From assembly GCA_020638855.1 (NCBI GenBank), contig JACKHT010000024.1, positions 1 through 33,217 on the forward strand: DNA of 33,217 bases, given 5' to 3'. The translations under genes were made by a program, and so were the position numbers. The notes beneath the pieces are model-generated. The model worked only from the letters and a program-made list of their open reading frames with translations. It searched no databases and was not told where the DNA came from. Origin of the DNA: Planctomycetota bacterium (GTDB taxonomy: Bacteria; Planctomycetota; UBA1135; GCA-002686595). This document shows positions 16,898 to 25,141 of the stretch, one piece after another. Each line of letters opens with the position of its first letter. The first letter of the stretch is position 1.

Positions 16898-18528
16898 AGT
16901 TGGGGTTGCACACCGAACGGGACAAGGCATGGGTGCACGGGGCTTGGCTCGTGTTGTACCTCTTGCTGGCTTTGCTGGGCCGCGTCTACCTGGGTGAAGA
17001 GCGCAACGACTTTGGAAGTTTCGAGGACGAACCCGCGCATCTGGTCACGGCTGCGATGATGCGCAGCTATGCGACGAGTTTCGATCCGGCCCACCCACTG
17101 CGCTTCATCGAGTCGTACTACCTGCACTTCCCCAAGGTGGCTTCGGGTCAATGGCCGCCTGCGTTGCACCTGCTGCTCGGTGCGGTCATGATTCCGTTTG
17201 GGGTCACGCGTTTTGGGCTTCTGGTCGGTACCTGCGTGGTCGCTGCCTTGGCGGCTTGGTCCATTCGCCTGCTTGCCAGGCACTCGATGCCGATTCCCTT
17301 GCCGGGGCTCTTGGGGGTGCTGTTCTTGGGTTTGCCCTTGGTGCAAAACCTCTCGGGCACGCCGATGACGGAGTTGTTGGTGGCGGCGCTGGGTGCTTTG
17401 GCCGTTCATCAGTACAGCAAGTACTTGTCCACTGGGTCCTTCGCGAGGGCCATGATGTACGGGTTGCTGACCGTCTTGGCGGTCTTGACCAAAGGCAACG
17501 GGCTGGGACTCGTCTTGGTGCCGATTGTGGCGCCGTTGCTCACCCGCCGTTGGAACCGCATCTTCACGTGGGGCACCGTCCTCTCGGGTTTGATGGTGGG
17601 AGCGGTGGGGTACCTTTGGTACTCGCAAACGGTTCATTTCTCGCAGAGCACTTGGGCTTCGCGCGACAGCGACGCGCTGATCTACATGCGCGAGGCCGCT
17701 TCCTTCTATTCGAGCGAGATCGTACTGATGCTCGGAAGCCTGGCCGCAGGCTTGGCGGTCCTGGGTTTGGTGGTGGGCTTTGCGGAGGAACGCACCCGGG
17801 ATCAGACGGCGGCGAGCATCGCGTGGCTCATGGGGCTGACGATCTGTTACTTGTTCTTGCGTACGGGGATCGAAATCCGTCACCTGGCTGCCAGCTTGCC
17901 GGTCTTGGTGGTGTTCACGGGCCGGGGCGCCTTGTGGCTTTGGCGCTACCTGGAGCTCAGCCCCTTGGCGCGCGGAATCCCGGCCGCAGGGCTGGTGCTG
18001 GTTGGGTTCGTGTTGCAAGCGTACGCGCCCATGGAGTCCCGCCATTTGGGCTTCCGCGAAGCGGTGGAACGCATCCTGGAGGAGCCGGGTGGACGCTCGA
18101 CCCCCTGGTTGGTGGCTTCCGATGCCACCGGAGAAGGCCTGCTGGTGAGCGAGGCGGTCCTGCGGGATCCGCGCCACAAAGAGCTGCAAGTCCTCCGGGC
18201 AAGCAAGGTGCTGGCCAAGGATGACTGGCTGGGTGGGGGCTATTCGCTCACGTTTCAAACCCACGAAGAGCTGCTCGCGTTTTTGGAGCGAGTCCCGGTG
18301 GGGTTCGTGGTGCTCGACCTATCGCAGTGGCGACGGCAATGGTTTGCACACAATCAGTTGCTGCGCGAAGTCCTCGAAGGCCACCCCGAGCGCTTCGTCG
18401 AAGTGGCGCGCCTGGACTGCGTTCGCAACGGCTTGGTTTGCCCTCAGGCCCTGCGGATCTACCGGCAAGTCGGAGCCGAGTCGATGGAACGCCATCCGTT
18501 GACCCTGGGCCAAGTCCTCAACCACTGA
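16894..18528 (+). CDS. GT-C type membrane glycosyltransferase
   Basis: This 544-residue polytopic protein starts at ATG 16894, which overlaps the previous stop as ATGA; GGAG at 16881-16884 gives 9-nt spacing. An in-frame GTG at 16879 is an alternative. The N-terminal membrane helix is followed by an extracytoplasmic loop with FEDEPAHLVTA (Asp45-Glu46), the acidic catalytic motif position of GT-C enzymes such as ArnT, PMT and GT39-like transferases. About 10-11 further helices follow, then a soluble C-terminal domain of about 170 residues. Such enzymes use polyprenyl-phosphate-linked sugars. The adjacent DPPR-synthase-like and HAD genes suggest a pentose donor. The acceptor is unknown. Confidence 0.82.
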   Translation: MKLGLHTERDKAWVHGAWLVLYLLLALLGRVYLGEERNDFGSFEDEPAHLVTAAMMRSYATSFDPAHPLRFIESYYLHFPKVASGQWPPALHLLLGAVMIPFGVTRFGLLVGTCVVAALAAWSIRLLARHSMPIPLPGLLGVLFLGLPLVQNLSGTPMTELLVAALGALAVHQYSKYLSTGSFARAMMYGLLTVLAVLTKGNGLGLVLVPIVAPLLTRRWNRIFTWGTVLSGLMVGAVGYLWYSQTVHFSQSTWASRDSDALIYMREAASFYSSEIVLMLGSLAAGLAVLGLVVGFAEERTRDQTAASIAWLMGLTICYLFLRTGIEIRHLAASLPVLVVFTGRGALWLWRYLELSPLARGIPAAGLVLVGFVLQAYAPMESRHLGFREAVERILEEPGGRSTPWLVASDATGEGLLVSEAVLRDPRHKELQVLRASKVLAKDDWLGGGYSLTFQTHEELLAFLERVPVGFVVLDLSQWRRQWFAHNQLLREVLEGHPERFVEVARLDCVRNGLVCPQALRIYRQVGAESMERHPLTLGQVLNH

Positions 18529-18538
18529 TCGGAAGTAC

Positions 18539-18556
18539 GGCTCCCATCCAGGAGCC
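18539..18556 (+). terminator. Short hairpin after the glycosyltransferase gene
   Basis: GGCTCC (18539-18544) pairs with GGAGCC (18551-18556) around CATCCA, 10 nt after the stop codon. The 6-bp GC-rich stem lacks a T-tract, so the terminator call is weak. Confidence 0.35.
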
Positions 18557-18614
18557 CCATGCGGGCTTTGCCTTCGGTCCTCCCTTGCGCCTGGAGCCCC
18601 AGAGGCCCCAGGAT

Positions 18615-18659
18615 GGGCCTAGGAGCGCTCAGAAAGTGGAAACGCTTTTGCCTAGGCCC
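18615..18659 (+). promoter_or_regulatory. Long inverted repeat upstream of pqiA
   Basis: GGGCCTAGG (18615-18623) and CCTAGGCCC (18651-18659) are perfect 9-nt inverted arms. Inside them AGCG (18624-18627) faces CGCT (18643-18646), extending the structure across a TTTG internal loop. The element ends 14 nt before the pqiA ATG. It could be a leader hairpin, an operator or a terminator of the upstream cluster. Confidence 0.5.
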
Positions 18660-18673
18660 CGTAAGCTCTGACG

Positions 18674-19294
18674 ATGACCCACCCCGATCCGCTCCCAGTC
18701 GCCTGCACCGAGTGCGGCTGGATCCAGACTGTGCCTCCCTTGGGGCCTACGGAGCGAGCCCTTTGTTCGCGCTGCGGGTCGGTGGTATTGGATCTGGGGC
18801 GCCGACGCTGGGCCAATCGCATGTGTGCTGCCAGCGCCTTGGCGGCCTTGATCCTGTACCTACCCGCCATCGCCCTGCCGATCCTGATCATCGAACGTCT
18901 CGGCCACCGCAACGTGGCCAGTATCTGGAAAGGGGTGATCCAGTTCCTTGCGAACGGTGAGTACTTCGTGGGTGGGATCGTTCTGGTTTGCTCGATCCTG
19001 GTTCCCTTGTTCAAACTGCTTGGCCTGCTGCTCCTGGTGTGGCACCCGCGCTTCCTGGCAGCGCGTCGCAAGGCGCGGCTGTTCCGCTTCATCGAGTGGA
19101 GCGGAAAGTGGGGCATGCTCGACGTGCTGCTGATCGCCCTCCTGGTTGCCTGGGTCAAAATGGGGGACTTGGTATCCATCCAACCGGGACCAGCCGTGTT
19201 TTCCTTCTCCCTCATGGTCTTCCTCAGCCTTGTGGCTTCCGCCTGTTTCGACCCCAAAGCCATTTGGGACAACACCACCCAGGATCCTTCATGA
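18674..19294 (+). CDS. pqiA: PqiA-like membrane protein (paraquat-inducible protein A domain)
   Basis: This 206-residue protein consists of one PqiA module; E. coli PqiA has two. Two CxxC pairs, CTEC (11-14) and CSRC (31-34), form a probable zinc ribbon in the cytoplasm. About four transmembrane helices follow, with the family motif region (ALPILIIERLG, then WSGKWGMLDVLLIALLVAWVK) intact. PqiA-type proteins work with MCE proteins in lipid movement between the inner and outer membranes. The next gene, overlapping as ATGA at 19291, encodes such an MCE protein, so the two form a minimal PqiAB-like unit. A long inverted repeat lies just upstream. Confidence 0.9.
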   Translation: MTHPDPLPVACTECGWIQTVPPLGPTERALCSRCGSVVLDLGRRRWANRMCAASALAALILYLPAIALPILIIERLGHRNVASIWKGVIQFLANGEYFVGGIVLVCSILVPLFKLLGLLLLVWHPRFLAARRKARLFRFIEWSGKWGMLDVLLIALLVAWVKMGDLVSIQPGPAVFSFSLMVFLSLVASACFDPKAIWDNTTQDPS

Positions 19295-20718
19295 CCGACC
19301 CCGTCTCGACCCAATCCGAGTTTCCGTCTGCGGTGGTAGTGACCAAGCGCACCAGCGTTTGGCTTGGCTGGATGCCTCTCTTGGCCTTGGGCATCACGAT
19401 CTACTTGGTGTTCGCCAGTCTCCAGGAGCGTGGCTTGCGGATTACCGTTCGCGCTGCGGAGGGTCAAGGAATCCGTCAAGGTGCCAGCGTCCGCTACCGG
19501 GGGATCCAAGTAGGAACCGTGGAAGAGGTGAAGTTGGAAAGCGACCTACGTGGCGTGCGGTTGATGGTGCGTCTCGACGACGATGCTCGCGAGTTGGCCA
19601 GCGTGGGAACCCAGTTTTGGATCGTTTATCCGCGAGTCGGCCTGGATGGAATCCAGGGCATCGAAACGGTGGTCGGCGCGCGCTACTTGGCGGTTTCCCC
19701 CGCAGAAGACCGCACCGAACGGGTGGCCGAGCGCGAGTTCGAAGCCAGGGCCGAGCCACCCGTCGAGGACACCTTGGCGGAAGGAGGGCTCGATATCGTG
19801 CTGGACGCCCCGTCCAGATTCGGCCTCGAACCTGGGGCTCCGATTACGTACCGCGGTTTCTGGATCGGGCGCGTGGTTTCTGTGGAGTTGGCCAGCGACG
19901 CCACCGTAGTCGAAGTTCGTGGCCGCGTGGCCCGTGAGTACCGCGCCCTTGTGCGCCAAAACTCCGTCTTCTGGGAAGAGAGCGGAATCGAAATGGACCT
20001 TTCGCTCACGGGTGGAATCACGCTGGACGTAGGAACCCTGCGCTCGCTCTTGATGGGGGCGGTGGCCATGGCGACCCCCACCTACCCTGGGGAATTGGCC
20101 GAATCCGGACAGCGCTTTTCTTTGGTGGCCGGACCGGAAAAGGACTGGCTGCAGTGGCGACCGGCCCTCCCGATCGGAGCCGGATCCATCCCACAGGGTC
20201 TCACGCCGCCCACTCCGCTTTCCAGCAGCCTGACTTGGCGCTCAGGGCGTATCATTCGCCAGCGGAAAGAGCGCTCGGCTTGGCTGATTGCCACCGAGCG
20301 TGGCCTGCTCGGACCCGCAGACTACTTCCAAGTACCGGCCGAGGCGGAGGAAAGCGGCGTGGACCTCCGCGTCGGCAACATCACCGTGAATGCAATCCCC
20401 CCGGTGGAGTCCCAAGGCGAAGTGGCTTGGGTGACCTGGACGCAGCCGCTCGATTCCATCTGGCCCAGCCAGCGGATTCGGTCGCTCGCGGGGCCCGAGG
20501 ACTGCATGGTGTACGCCGGACCCAACCTGGCCCCGCAGTCGATCGCCGCATACCGCATGAAACAAACACCGCGCGGGCTGGAGGTCTCGGAAGATGTGCG
20601 CTTTTCCGCAGACTGGCAAGGGGCCCCCGTCGTCGCGAGATCCGACGGCAACCTGGTGGGTATGCTGATTTTGGTGGAAGGCCACGCCCATATCGCGGCC
20701 ATCCCGGACTTCCATTAG
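19291..20718 (+). CDS. PqiB-like MCE (MlaD) domain protein with unusual C-terminal domain
   Basis: This 475-residue inner-membrane-anchored MCE protein starts at ATG 19291. After a cytoplasmic leader there is one helix (about 23-43). Two MCE domains follow: about 48-137, containing GIRQGASVRYRGIQVGTV, and about 164-263, containing GLEPGAPITYRGFWIGRV. E. coli PqiB has three MCE domains and a longer helical tail. Here residues 310-475 are a different domain whose pattern (SAWLIATERGLLGPADYF; later WQGAPVVARSDGNLVGML) resembles the two barrels of a trypsin-like fold. The catalytic His and Ser positions are replaced. The likely role is periplasmic lipid transport together with PqiA. The inactive-protease reading is inference. 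Confidence 0.87.
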   Translation: MTDPVSTQSEFPSAVVVTKRTSVWLGWMPLLALGITIYLVFASLQERGLRITVRAAEGQGIRQGASVRYRGIQVGTVEEVKLESDLRGVRLMVRLDDDARELASVGTQFWIVYPRVGLDGIQGIETVVGARYLAVSPAEDRTERVAEREFEARAEPPVEDTLAEGGLDIVLDAPSRFGLEPGAPITYRGFWIGRVVSVELASDATVVEVRGRVAREYRALVRQNSVFWEESGIEMDLSLTGGITLDVGTLRSLLMGAVAMATPTYPGELAESGQRFSLVAGPEKDWLQWRPALPIGAGSIPQGLTPPTPLSSSLTWRSGRIIRQRKERSAWLIATERGLLGPADYFQVPAEAEESGVDLRVGNITVNAIPPVESQGEVAWVTWTQPLDSIWPSQRIRSLAGPEDCMVYAGPNLAPQSIAAYRMKQTPRGLEVSEDVRFSADWQGAPVVARSDGNLVGMLILVEGHAHIAAIPDFH

Positions 20719-20780
20719 GAAGCAGATAGGACAAGAGCCTAGGCATCGCGCGGGTGTGTCTTCGGACCCCGCAAAAGCAA

Positions 20781-20815
20781 GCCGCCCCTGCAACCCAAAA
20801 GGTTGCAGGGGCGGC
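20781..20815. terminator. Strong bidirectional hairpin terminator
   Basis: GCCGCCCCTGCAACC (20781-20795) pairs perfectly with GGTTGCAGGGGCGGC (20801-20815) over 15 bp around the loop CAAAA. It lies between the convergent 3' ends of the MCE gene and the large lipoprotein gene, and can act on both strands, although T-tracts are poor. Confidence 0.82.
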
Positions 20816-20840
20816 GCAGCGAGGTAGCGCAGACGCCTTC

Positions 20841-23800
20841 TTACTCGCGCCAGCCCATCGCAAAGGTCGACAGGACCGGTGAGAGGCCCGTCTCCGCATT
20901 GGAAACGAAGCTCGCCCGCACCTGGAAGAACTGCGCCCCGTTGATGTCGGAGGCGTTGTCGAACCAAGCGCCGTTGCCGAACAGCCCCATGGCATCCAAG
21001 TTGGCGTCGAACGAGTTGTGGTTGACCACCTTGAAAGGCCAGTTCGATTGCGGCGGGGTCGCCGGGATCGAGTCGGGACCGGACGCACAGATCGGAGTGT
21101 TCGAGTAGTGGTCCCCGTAGGCATCCAGGGTCTGCGCCACCGCCGTCATCCGGAAGCCCCCCGCGTCCACGTCGGTCACGCCCACATTCGGGTCGTACGC
21201 GTTGAGGATCGTGGCTGCACCACGGAAGGCAAACTGGATGCTCGTCCCAGGGGGTTGGTCGGCGGGCTTGGGCTCGACCACTGGGGTGTAGAAGCGCGGC
21301 ACGTCGATATCCACCCCGAGCGTATCGGGAGTCGGCAACCAAACCGAGAACGAGCGACTGATGCGTACGACGAAATCGATCCCGCCGATGTACACCTGCT
21401 TGGCCAAGCCCGAGGTGGGGACTCCAGGAATCGGGCTCGAGGTGGGGTCAAAGCCACCCGAAGCCGAGGTCTGGGAGTCGGGGTCCACGAATACTTCGTC
21501 TTGCTCCACGTTGATCCCCCCGGTGCTGAAGGCACGGAAATACGGGTTGGGGTTGGTCGTGGCTTGCGAATCCGAAACATCCAAGCGGTTGGCCGTGGTG
21601 GCGGCCGTATCGGGATAGCAGCGGAATTCGATCAACAGCGGCAGGGCAGCCGTCTGAACTTCCCCGGGGAAGTAGAAGTTGGTTGCACCCCCCGTACCGT
21701 CGCAGGGCCCATCGGCTTCAAACGGGAAGACCGCGCCACCGACCCCAGCCAGAGCCACATACTGGCCAATGTTGGCGCCGACGCCATTCGGAGCACCACG
21801 ATTGATGAGCGCGGTGTCGCGATAGGTGTAGTAGCGCTTCTGGGCTGTGGCCGATCCGTTCATCGGGAAGGGCATCAAAACCGTAGGGAGCGAGGTCTGG
21901 ATCTTGTCGCCAGGATTGAGCGTATAGCCCTGCGAGCGGGAGTGGACCTCGGTGGGCGGATCGTTGACCACGCTCAACTGGTTGGCACTGAAGGTCGCCA
22001 CCAAGCCCGAGTTCGGGAACGAAACAATGTTCTGCGGAACGTTGTTCAACTCGTCCGGGAGGAATCCGGAGTGGCTCATGCGCATGGCGAACTCCGAGAA
22101 CGCGTCGAAGGTGATCCCCCCGGTAACGGGGCTCCAGTAGGCTCTCTCGACGTCGATGTTGAGCTTGTTGATGTCCAAGCGCCACGGACTGCCCGCGGTG
22201 GTCGGATCGGAGAGGTCCTTGTCGAACAGGTCCATGCCCAGGTCGTAGATACGCCAAACCATTTGGGTCAGCGTTCCATAGCGCGCGAGGGGTTCTTCCA
22301 CACCTCCTACCAGCTGGGTCATGGCCCCGGTGAACAGGTTGGAACGCTCCACCACCTGAGTGAAACGCGACACGGGGCGCGGCGTGATGACCCCGCGATC
22401 GGTCAGGTACAGATGCTGCCCGCCCCATTCCGCGAAGATGAACGGATCGGAGCTCAAGTTGGCAACCGGGGCTTCTTCATCGGCCGACGTGAAAAGGCTC
22501 ACGTGGGTACCGTTGCGAGTTTGCTCGGAAAGCTCGCTGACCGTGCCCTCGATCGGGGCAAACGGATACAAAAGCTTGTTGCCAGCCAAGTCGGTGGGCG
22601 CAAACAGCCCCGTGTTGGTGATCGACAAGAAGTACGACTCGTTGAGCCCCGTGGTGTGGTTCAACGGGAAGTGCGGGGTCAGCGAGAACCGGGTACGGTC
22701 GGTGCTCGAGGAAATCTCCGTCACCGCGTAATCCCTGGACGTCAGGGTCTGAAGAGCGGGGTTGACCCGCGTCAGGCGCAGTCCGTCGTAGGCCGAGAAG
22801 CTGTCGGGGTCCATGGCCTCGTTGAAGCGCAGGCCCCAAGTGGCCGTCGACGGAATCCGACCGGCCGGATTGTTCGGGAAGTCCAACGCCAGGGGGAAGG
22901 TTTCCAAGAAGCAGTTTTCCCGCCCAGCATCCGTGGTGGGGTTGTAGGCGGACAGGAATTGCAGCGCACCAATGCCCTCAAACGTCCATTGGGCGACGCC
23001 CAGCGTGTCATCCCACACGGGGGGATACTGGATCACTTGCACCAGCACATCGGACACATTGCCAAGACCATCCGGATCCGAAAGCGGATCGGAGATCACG
23101 CGGGCCCAGACGGCTCCTTGGGTTTGCGTCTGGAACAGGATGTCATCGATTTGCGGCTTCTGCGCGCAATCAGGCGAAGTGAAGCGCAAGTTGGGGATGT
23201 TGAACACGGTCGGGTCACTCGAGTTGACCTGCACCGGGGCTTGGTTCAACTGGGCCGGCAAAGCGGCGACCAAGTTGGGGGGGCTATCGTCACGCAAGAA
23301 ACCGTTGTACAGGTCTCCGGTCACTTGCGTTTGGCCGCCCGAACGGAAGGCCCGGATGACGTCCGCCGTCGGAGCTGACGGATCGGCGCTGCCGTTGGCA
23401 AACACCCTCAAGCTGTGCCCGCTCAGGTTGCCAAGCAGGGTGGTTTGACCGTAGATCCCGTTGATCCGAGTGGGGATACGAATCTGGACGTTGTCGCGGT
23501 TTTGGTTTTGGGCTGCCGGCAATCCAGAGGCGTTGACCGGAAGCGGGGGCGAGGTTTGGAACGATTCGAAACTGTTGGTCGTGAAGTCCACCAGGATCCG
23601 CGTCGCGAAGAACTTCATCCCGCTGCCGTCGTAGTCCTGCACGTCGCCGTGGATCGGATCCGGAGCCACCCGGGCGGTGAAGGTGCTGAACGGGGCGGGG
23701 CCGACAAAGGACTCGACGTTGTCCGAGTTGATCAGCGCGGGGTCGAGGAGGTCATCGAACATCAACACCACGGTGGCGTTGCGCGGCACCATCGAGAAGA

Positions 23801-24260
23801 AACCCGTTTGATTGAATCCGCTATCGAAGATCGAGTCCAGGCCCTCGGTCGCGGCGCGCAGCAGCTCGTGGAATGCCTGCAAGCCCACCGGGTTGGTCAC
23901 ATCGCGGGGAATGACCAAGTTCTGCTGTCCGGTGACGCGATCGGTGGACAGCTGGTAATTTGCCAAGTCCCCAACCAAACTCGCACGCACGACCACCTCG
24001 CTCACTACGGGCACTTGCTTCCCTTGAGCGTTCAAGCCATACACATCGACCAGACGACCGTAGGCGGCCCGTACGAGTTTCAACTCGGGGGCTCGGCCTC
24101 CCGAGTTTTCATCGACGATCACGGGAGCGTAAGTCGCTTCGGGATTTTGGATGATCGTGCCCGGCGCGTTAGAAGAAGAGCCGGGGGTGGAGGTGTTGTT
24201 GCAAGCACCAGCGATCCAGACGAGCCCGAGGGCTGCAGCAAAAAGGTGGTTCGAACGCAT
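20841..24260 (-). CDS. Large secreted lipoprotein of unknown function
   Basis: This 1139-residue predicted lipoprotein has a signal sequence ending IAGAC (Cys20), followed by a Thr/Ser-rich tether. The mature part contains stretches that look like bacterial Ig-like (SbsA/Big_5-type) domains. One is TWGLRFNEAMDPDSF (about 470-485), and another near 170 reads VVLMFDDLLDPALI. Both match the '(V/L)xxxFNxxMDPxS' pattern. It is rich in beta-type sequence, Asn and Thr, with no catalytic motif that I recognise. It is likely exposed at the cell surface or in the periplasm. The gene is single, with a terminator hairpin downstream (20781-20815). A GGGCCC-TTCCTT-GGGCCC hairpin (24316-24333) lies in its upstream region. 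The long open frame on the opposite strand is a codon-bias shadow. Confidence 0.87.
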   Translation of the reverse strand: MRSNHLFAAALGLVWIAGACNNTSTPGSSSNAPGTIIQNPEATYAPVIVDENSGGRAPELKLVRAAYGRLVDVYGLNAQGKQVPVVSEVVVRASLVGDLANYQLSTDRVTGQQNLVIPRDVTNPVGLQAFHELLRAATEGLDSIFDSGFNQTGFFSMVPRNATVVLMFDDLLDPALINSDNVESFVGPAPFSTFTARVAPDPIHGDVQDYDGSGMKFFATRILVDFTTNSFESFQTSPPLPVNASGLPAAQNQNRDNVQIRIPTRINGIYGQTTLLGNLSGHSLRVFANGSADPSAPTADVIRAFRSGGQTQVTGDLYNGFLRDDSPPNLVAALPAQLNQAPVQVNSSDPTVFNIPNLRFTSPDCAQKPQIDDILFQTQTQGAVWARVISDPLSDPDGLGNVSDVLVQVIQYPPVWDDTLGVAQWTFEGIGALQFLSAYNPTTDAGRENCFLETFPLALDFPNNPAGRIPSTATWGLRFNEAMDPDSFSAYDGLRLTRVNPALQTLTSRDYAVTEISSSTDRTRFSLTPHFPLNHTTGLNESYFLSITNTGLFAPTDLAGNKLLYPFAPIEGTVSELSEQTRNGTHVSLFTSADEEAPVANLSSDPFIFAEWGGQHLYLTDRGVITPRPVSRFTQVVERSNLFTGAMTQLVGGVEEPLARYGTLTQMVWRIYDLGMDLFDKDLSDPTTAGSPWRLDINKLNIDVERAYWSPVTGGITFDAFSEFAMRMSHSGFLPDELNNVPQNIVSFPNSGLVATFSANQLSVVNDPPTEVHSRSQGYTLNPGDKIQTSLPTVLMPFPMNGSATAQKRYYTYRDTALINRGAPNGVGANIGQYVALAGVGGAVFPFEADGPCDGTGGATNFYFPGEVQTAALPLLIEFRCYPDTAATTANRLDVSDSQATTNPNPYFRAFSTGGINVEQDEVFVDPDSQTSASGGFDPTSSPIPGVPTSGLAKQVYIGGIDFVVRISRSFSVWLPTPDTLGVDIDVPRFYTPVVEPKPADQPPGTSIQFAFRGAATILNAYDPNVGVTDVDAGGFRMTAVAQTLDAYGDHYSNTPICASGPDSIPATPPQSNWPFKVVNHNSFDANLDAMGLFGNGAWFDNASDINGAQFFQVRASFVSNAETGLSPVLSTFAMGWRE

Positions 24261-24315
24261 CGGTTGGGTGGGGTGCGATTCCAGTGGCGCGGGTCCACGG
24301 AGGGGAGGGGCCTCG

Positions 24316-24333
24316 GGGCCCTTCCTTGGGCCC
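24316..24333 (-). promoter_or_regulatory. Hairpin in the leader region of the large lipoprotein gene
   Basis: GGGCCC (24316-24321) and GGGCCC (24328-24333) are each palindromic and pair around TTCCTT. The structure lies about 55 nt upstream of the lipoprotein ATG on its leader side. The function is unproven. Confidence 0.3.
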
Positions 24334-24523
24334 TACATTCTAGGGAACCAGGACGGGGATTGGGAGGGCGGACCTTCCGAAGTGGGTCGGATTGGGGGCG
24401 GACATTCCCCGGGGCCGAAGACCCAGAGGGAGAGTGTTCCCGAACCGATAGCCGGTTCCTTGGTCGGGAGTTACCCGATTCCAGGAGAATTGGCGCAAAC
24501 GGCCCCAAATGGCGCCTAGGTGC

Positions 24524-24552
24524 GCGATTTCACCCAATGAGATCGAAATCGC
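24524..24552 (-). terminator. Inverted repeat abutting the msrB stop codon
   Basis: GCGATTTC (24524-24531) and GAAATCGC (24545-24552) are perfect 8-nt arms around a 13-nt loop, directly next to the msrB stop codon at 24553. The position fits a 3'-end hairpin for the minus-strand operon. There is no T-tract. Confidence 0.5.
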
Positions 24553-25131
24553 TCAGTCGCGCGGAGGCGCGGATTCTTCGCCAGCGGGGCGAAAGTCCAA
24601 GGCTGCGGAATTGATGCAGTAGCGCAAGCCCGTGGCGGTCGGCCCATCCTCGAACACATGCCCCAGATGCCCGTTGCAGTGGGGGCAGCGGACCTCCACG
24701 CGCGTCATGAAATGGCTGCGATCCTCGACTTCGGTGATCTGGGCCCCCTCGGCCGGGGCGTCGAAGCTAGGCCAGCCGCAGCCGGACTCAAATTTCGCCT
24801 GACTCTTGAACAACACCGCACCGCAACCGGCACAGACAAAGGATCCCTCGCGATGCTCGCCCAGCAATTCGCCCGTGAAAGGACGCTCGGTCGCGGCTTC
24901 GCGCAGGACCTTGTAGGCCATCGGATCCAAGCGCTTGCGCCACTCTTCGTCGCTCAGGTTCTTGAAATCGGGCATGGGTGATTCGGCTGCAGCCGCTGTT
25001 GGTTCGAGGGGTTCGGAGGGGGGAGGGGGAGACGCCCCTACCGGGCCAGCGGGGGCCGTGGGGGATTGCGGGGCAGGACTGCAGCAGGCAGCCACGAGCC
25101 CTAGGGCCAAGCCAATCAAGCGTTGTTTCAT
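24553..25131 (-). CDS. msrB: Peptide-methionine (R)-S-oxide reductase MsrB, lipoprotein form
   Basis: MsrB reduces methionine-R-sulfoxide in proteins. I take ATG 25131 as the start (192 residues) because it gives a lipoprotein signal (LALGLVAAC, Cys17) and a Pro/Ala-rich tether, so the enzyme probably acts outside the cytoplasm. The catalytic domain starts near residue 55 (SDEEWRKRLDPMAYKVLREA). Zinc-binding pairs are CAGC and CPHC. The active-site Cys is in RYCINSAAL, with upstream FESGCGWPSF and HLGHVFEDGP. An in-frame ATG at 25170 would overlap the upstream peptidase gene and remove the signal from the N-terminus. The gene starts 10 nt after the M18 peptidase stop, so they probably form one operon. 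Confidence 0.93.
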   Translation of the reverse strand: MKQRLIGLALGLVAACCSPAPQSPTAPAGPVGASPPPPSEPLEPTAAAAESPMPDFKNLSDEEWRKRLDPMAYKVLREAATERPFTGELLGEHREGSFVCAGCGAVLFKSQAKFESGCGWPSFDAPAEGAQITEVEDRSHFMTRVEVRCPHCNGHLGHVFEDGPTATGLRYCINSAALDFRPAGEESAPPRD

Positions 25132-25141
25132 CACAAGACCA

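Noticed and set aside
16645..18264. 539-codon minus-strand open frame opposite the GT-C gene
   Set aside because: Gln/His/Arg-rich shadow of membrane-protein codons.
21018..23378. 786-codon plus-strand open frame opposite the large lipoprotein
   Set aside because: It is the antisense of a gene with a signal peptide and Ig-like motifs. Composition is Arg/Gly/Val-rich with no domain, typical of a high-GC shadow.
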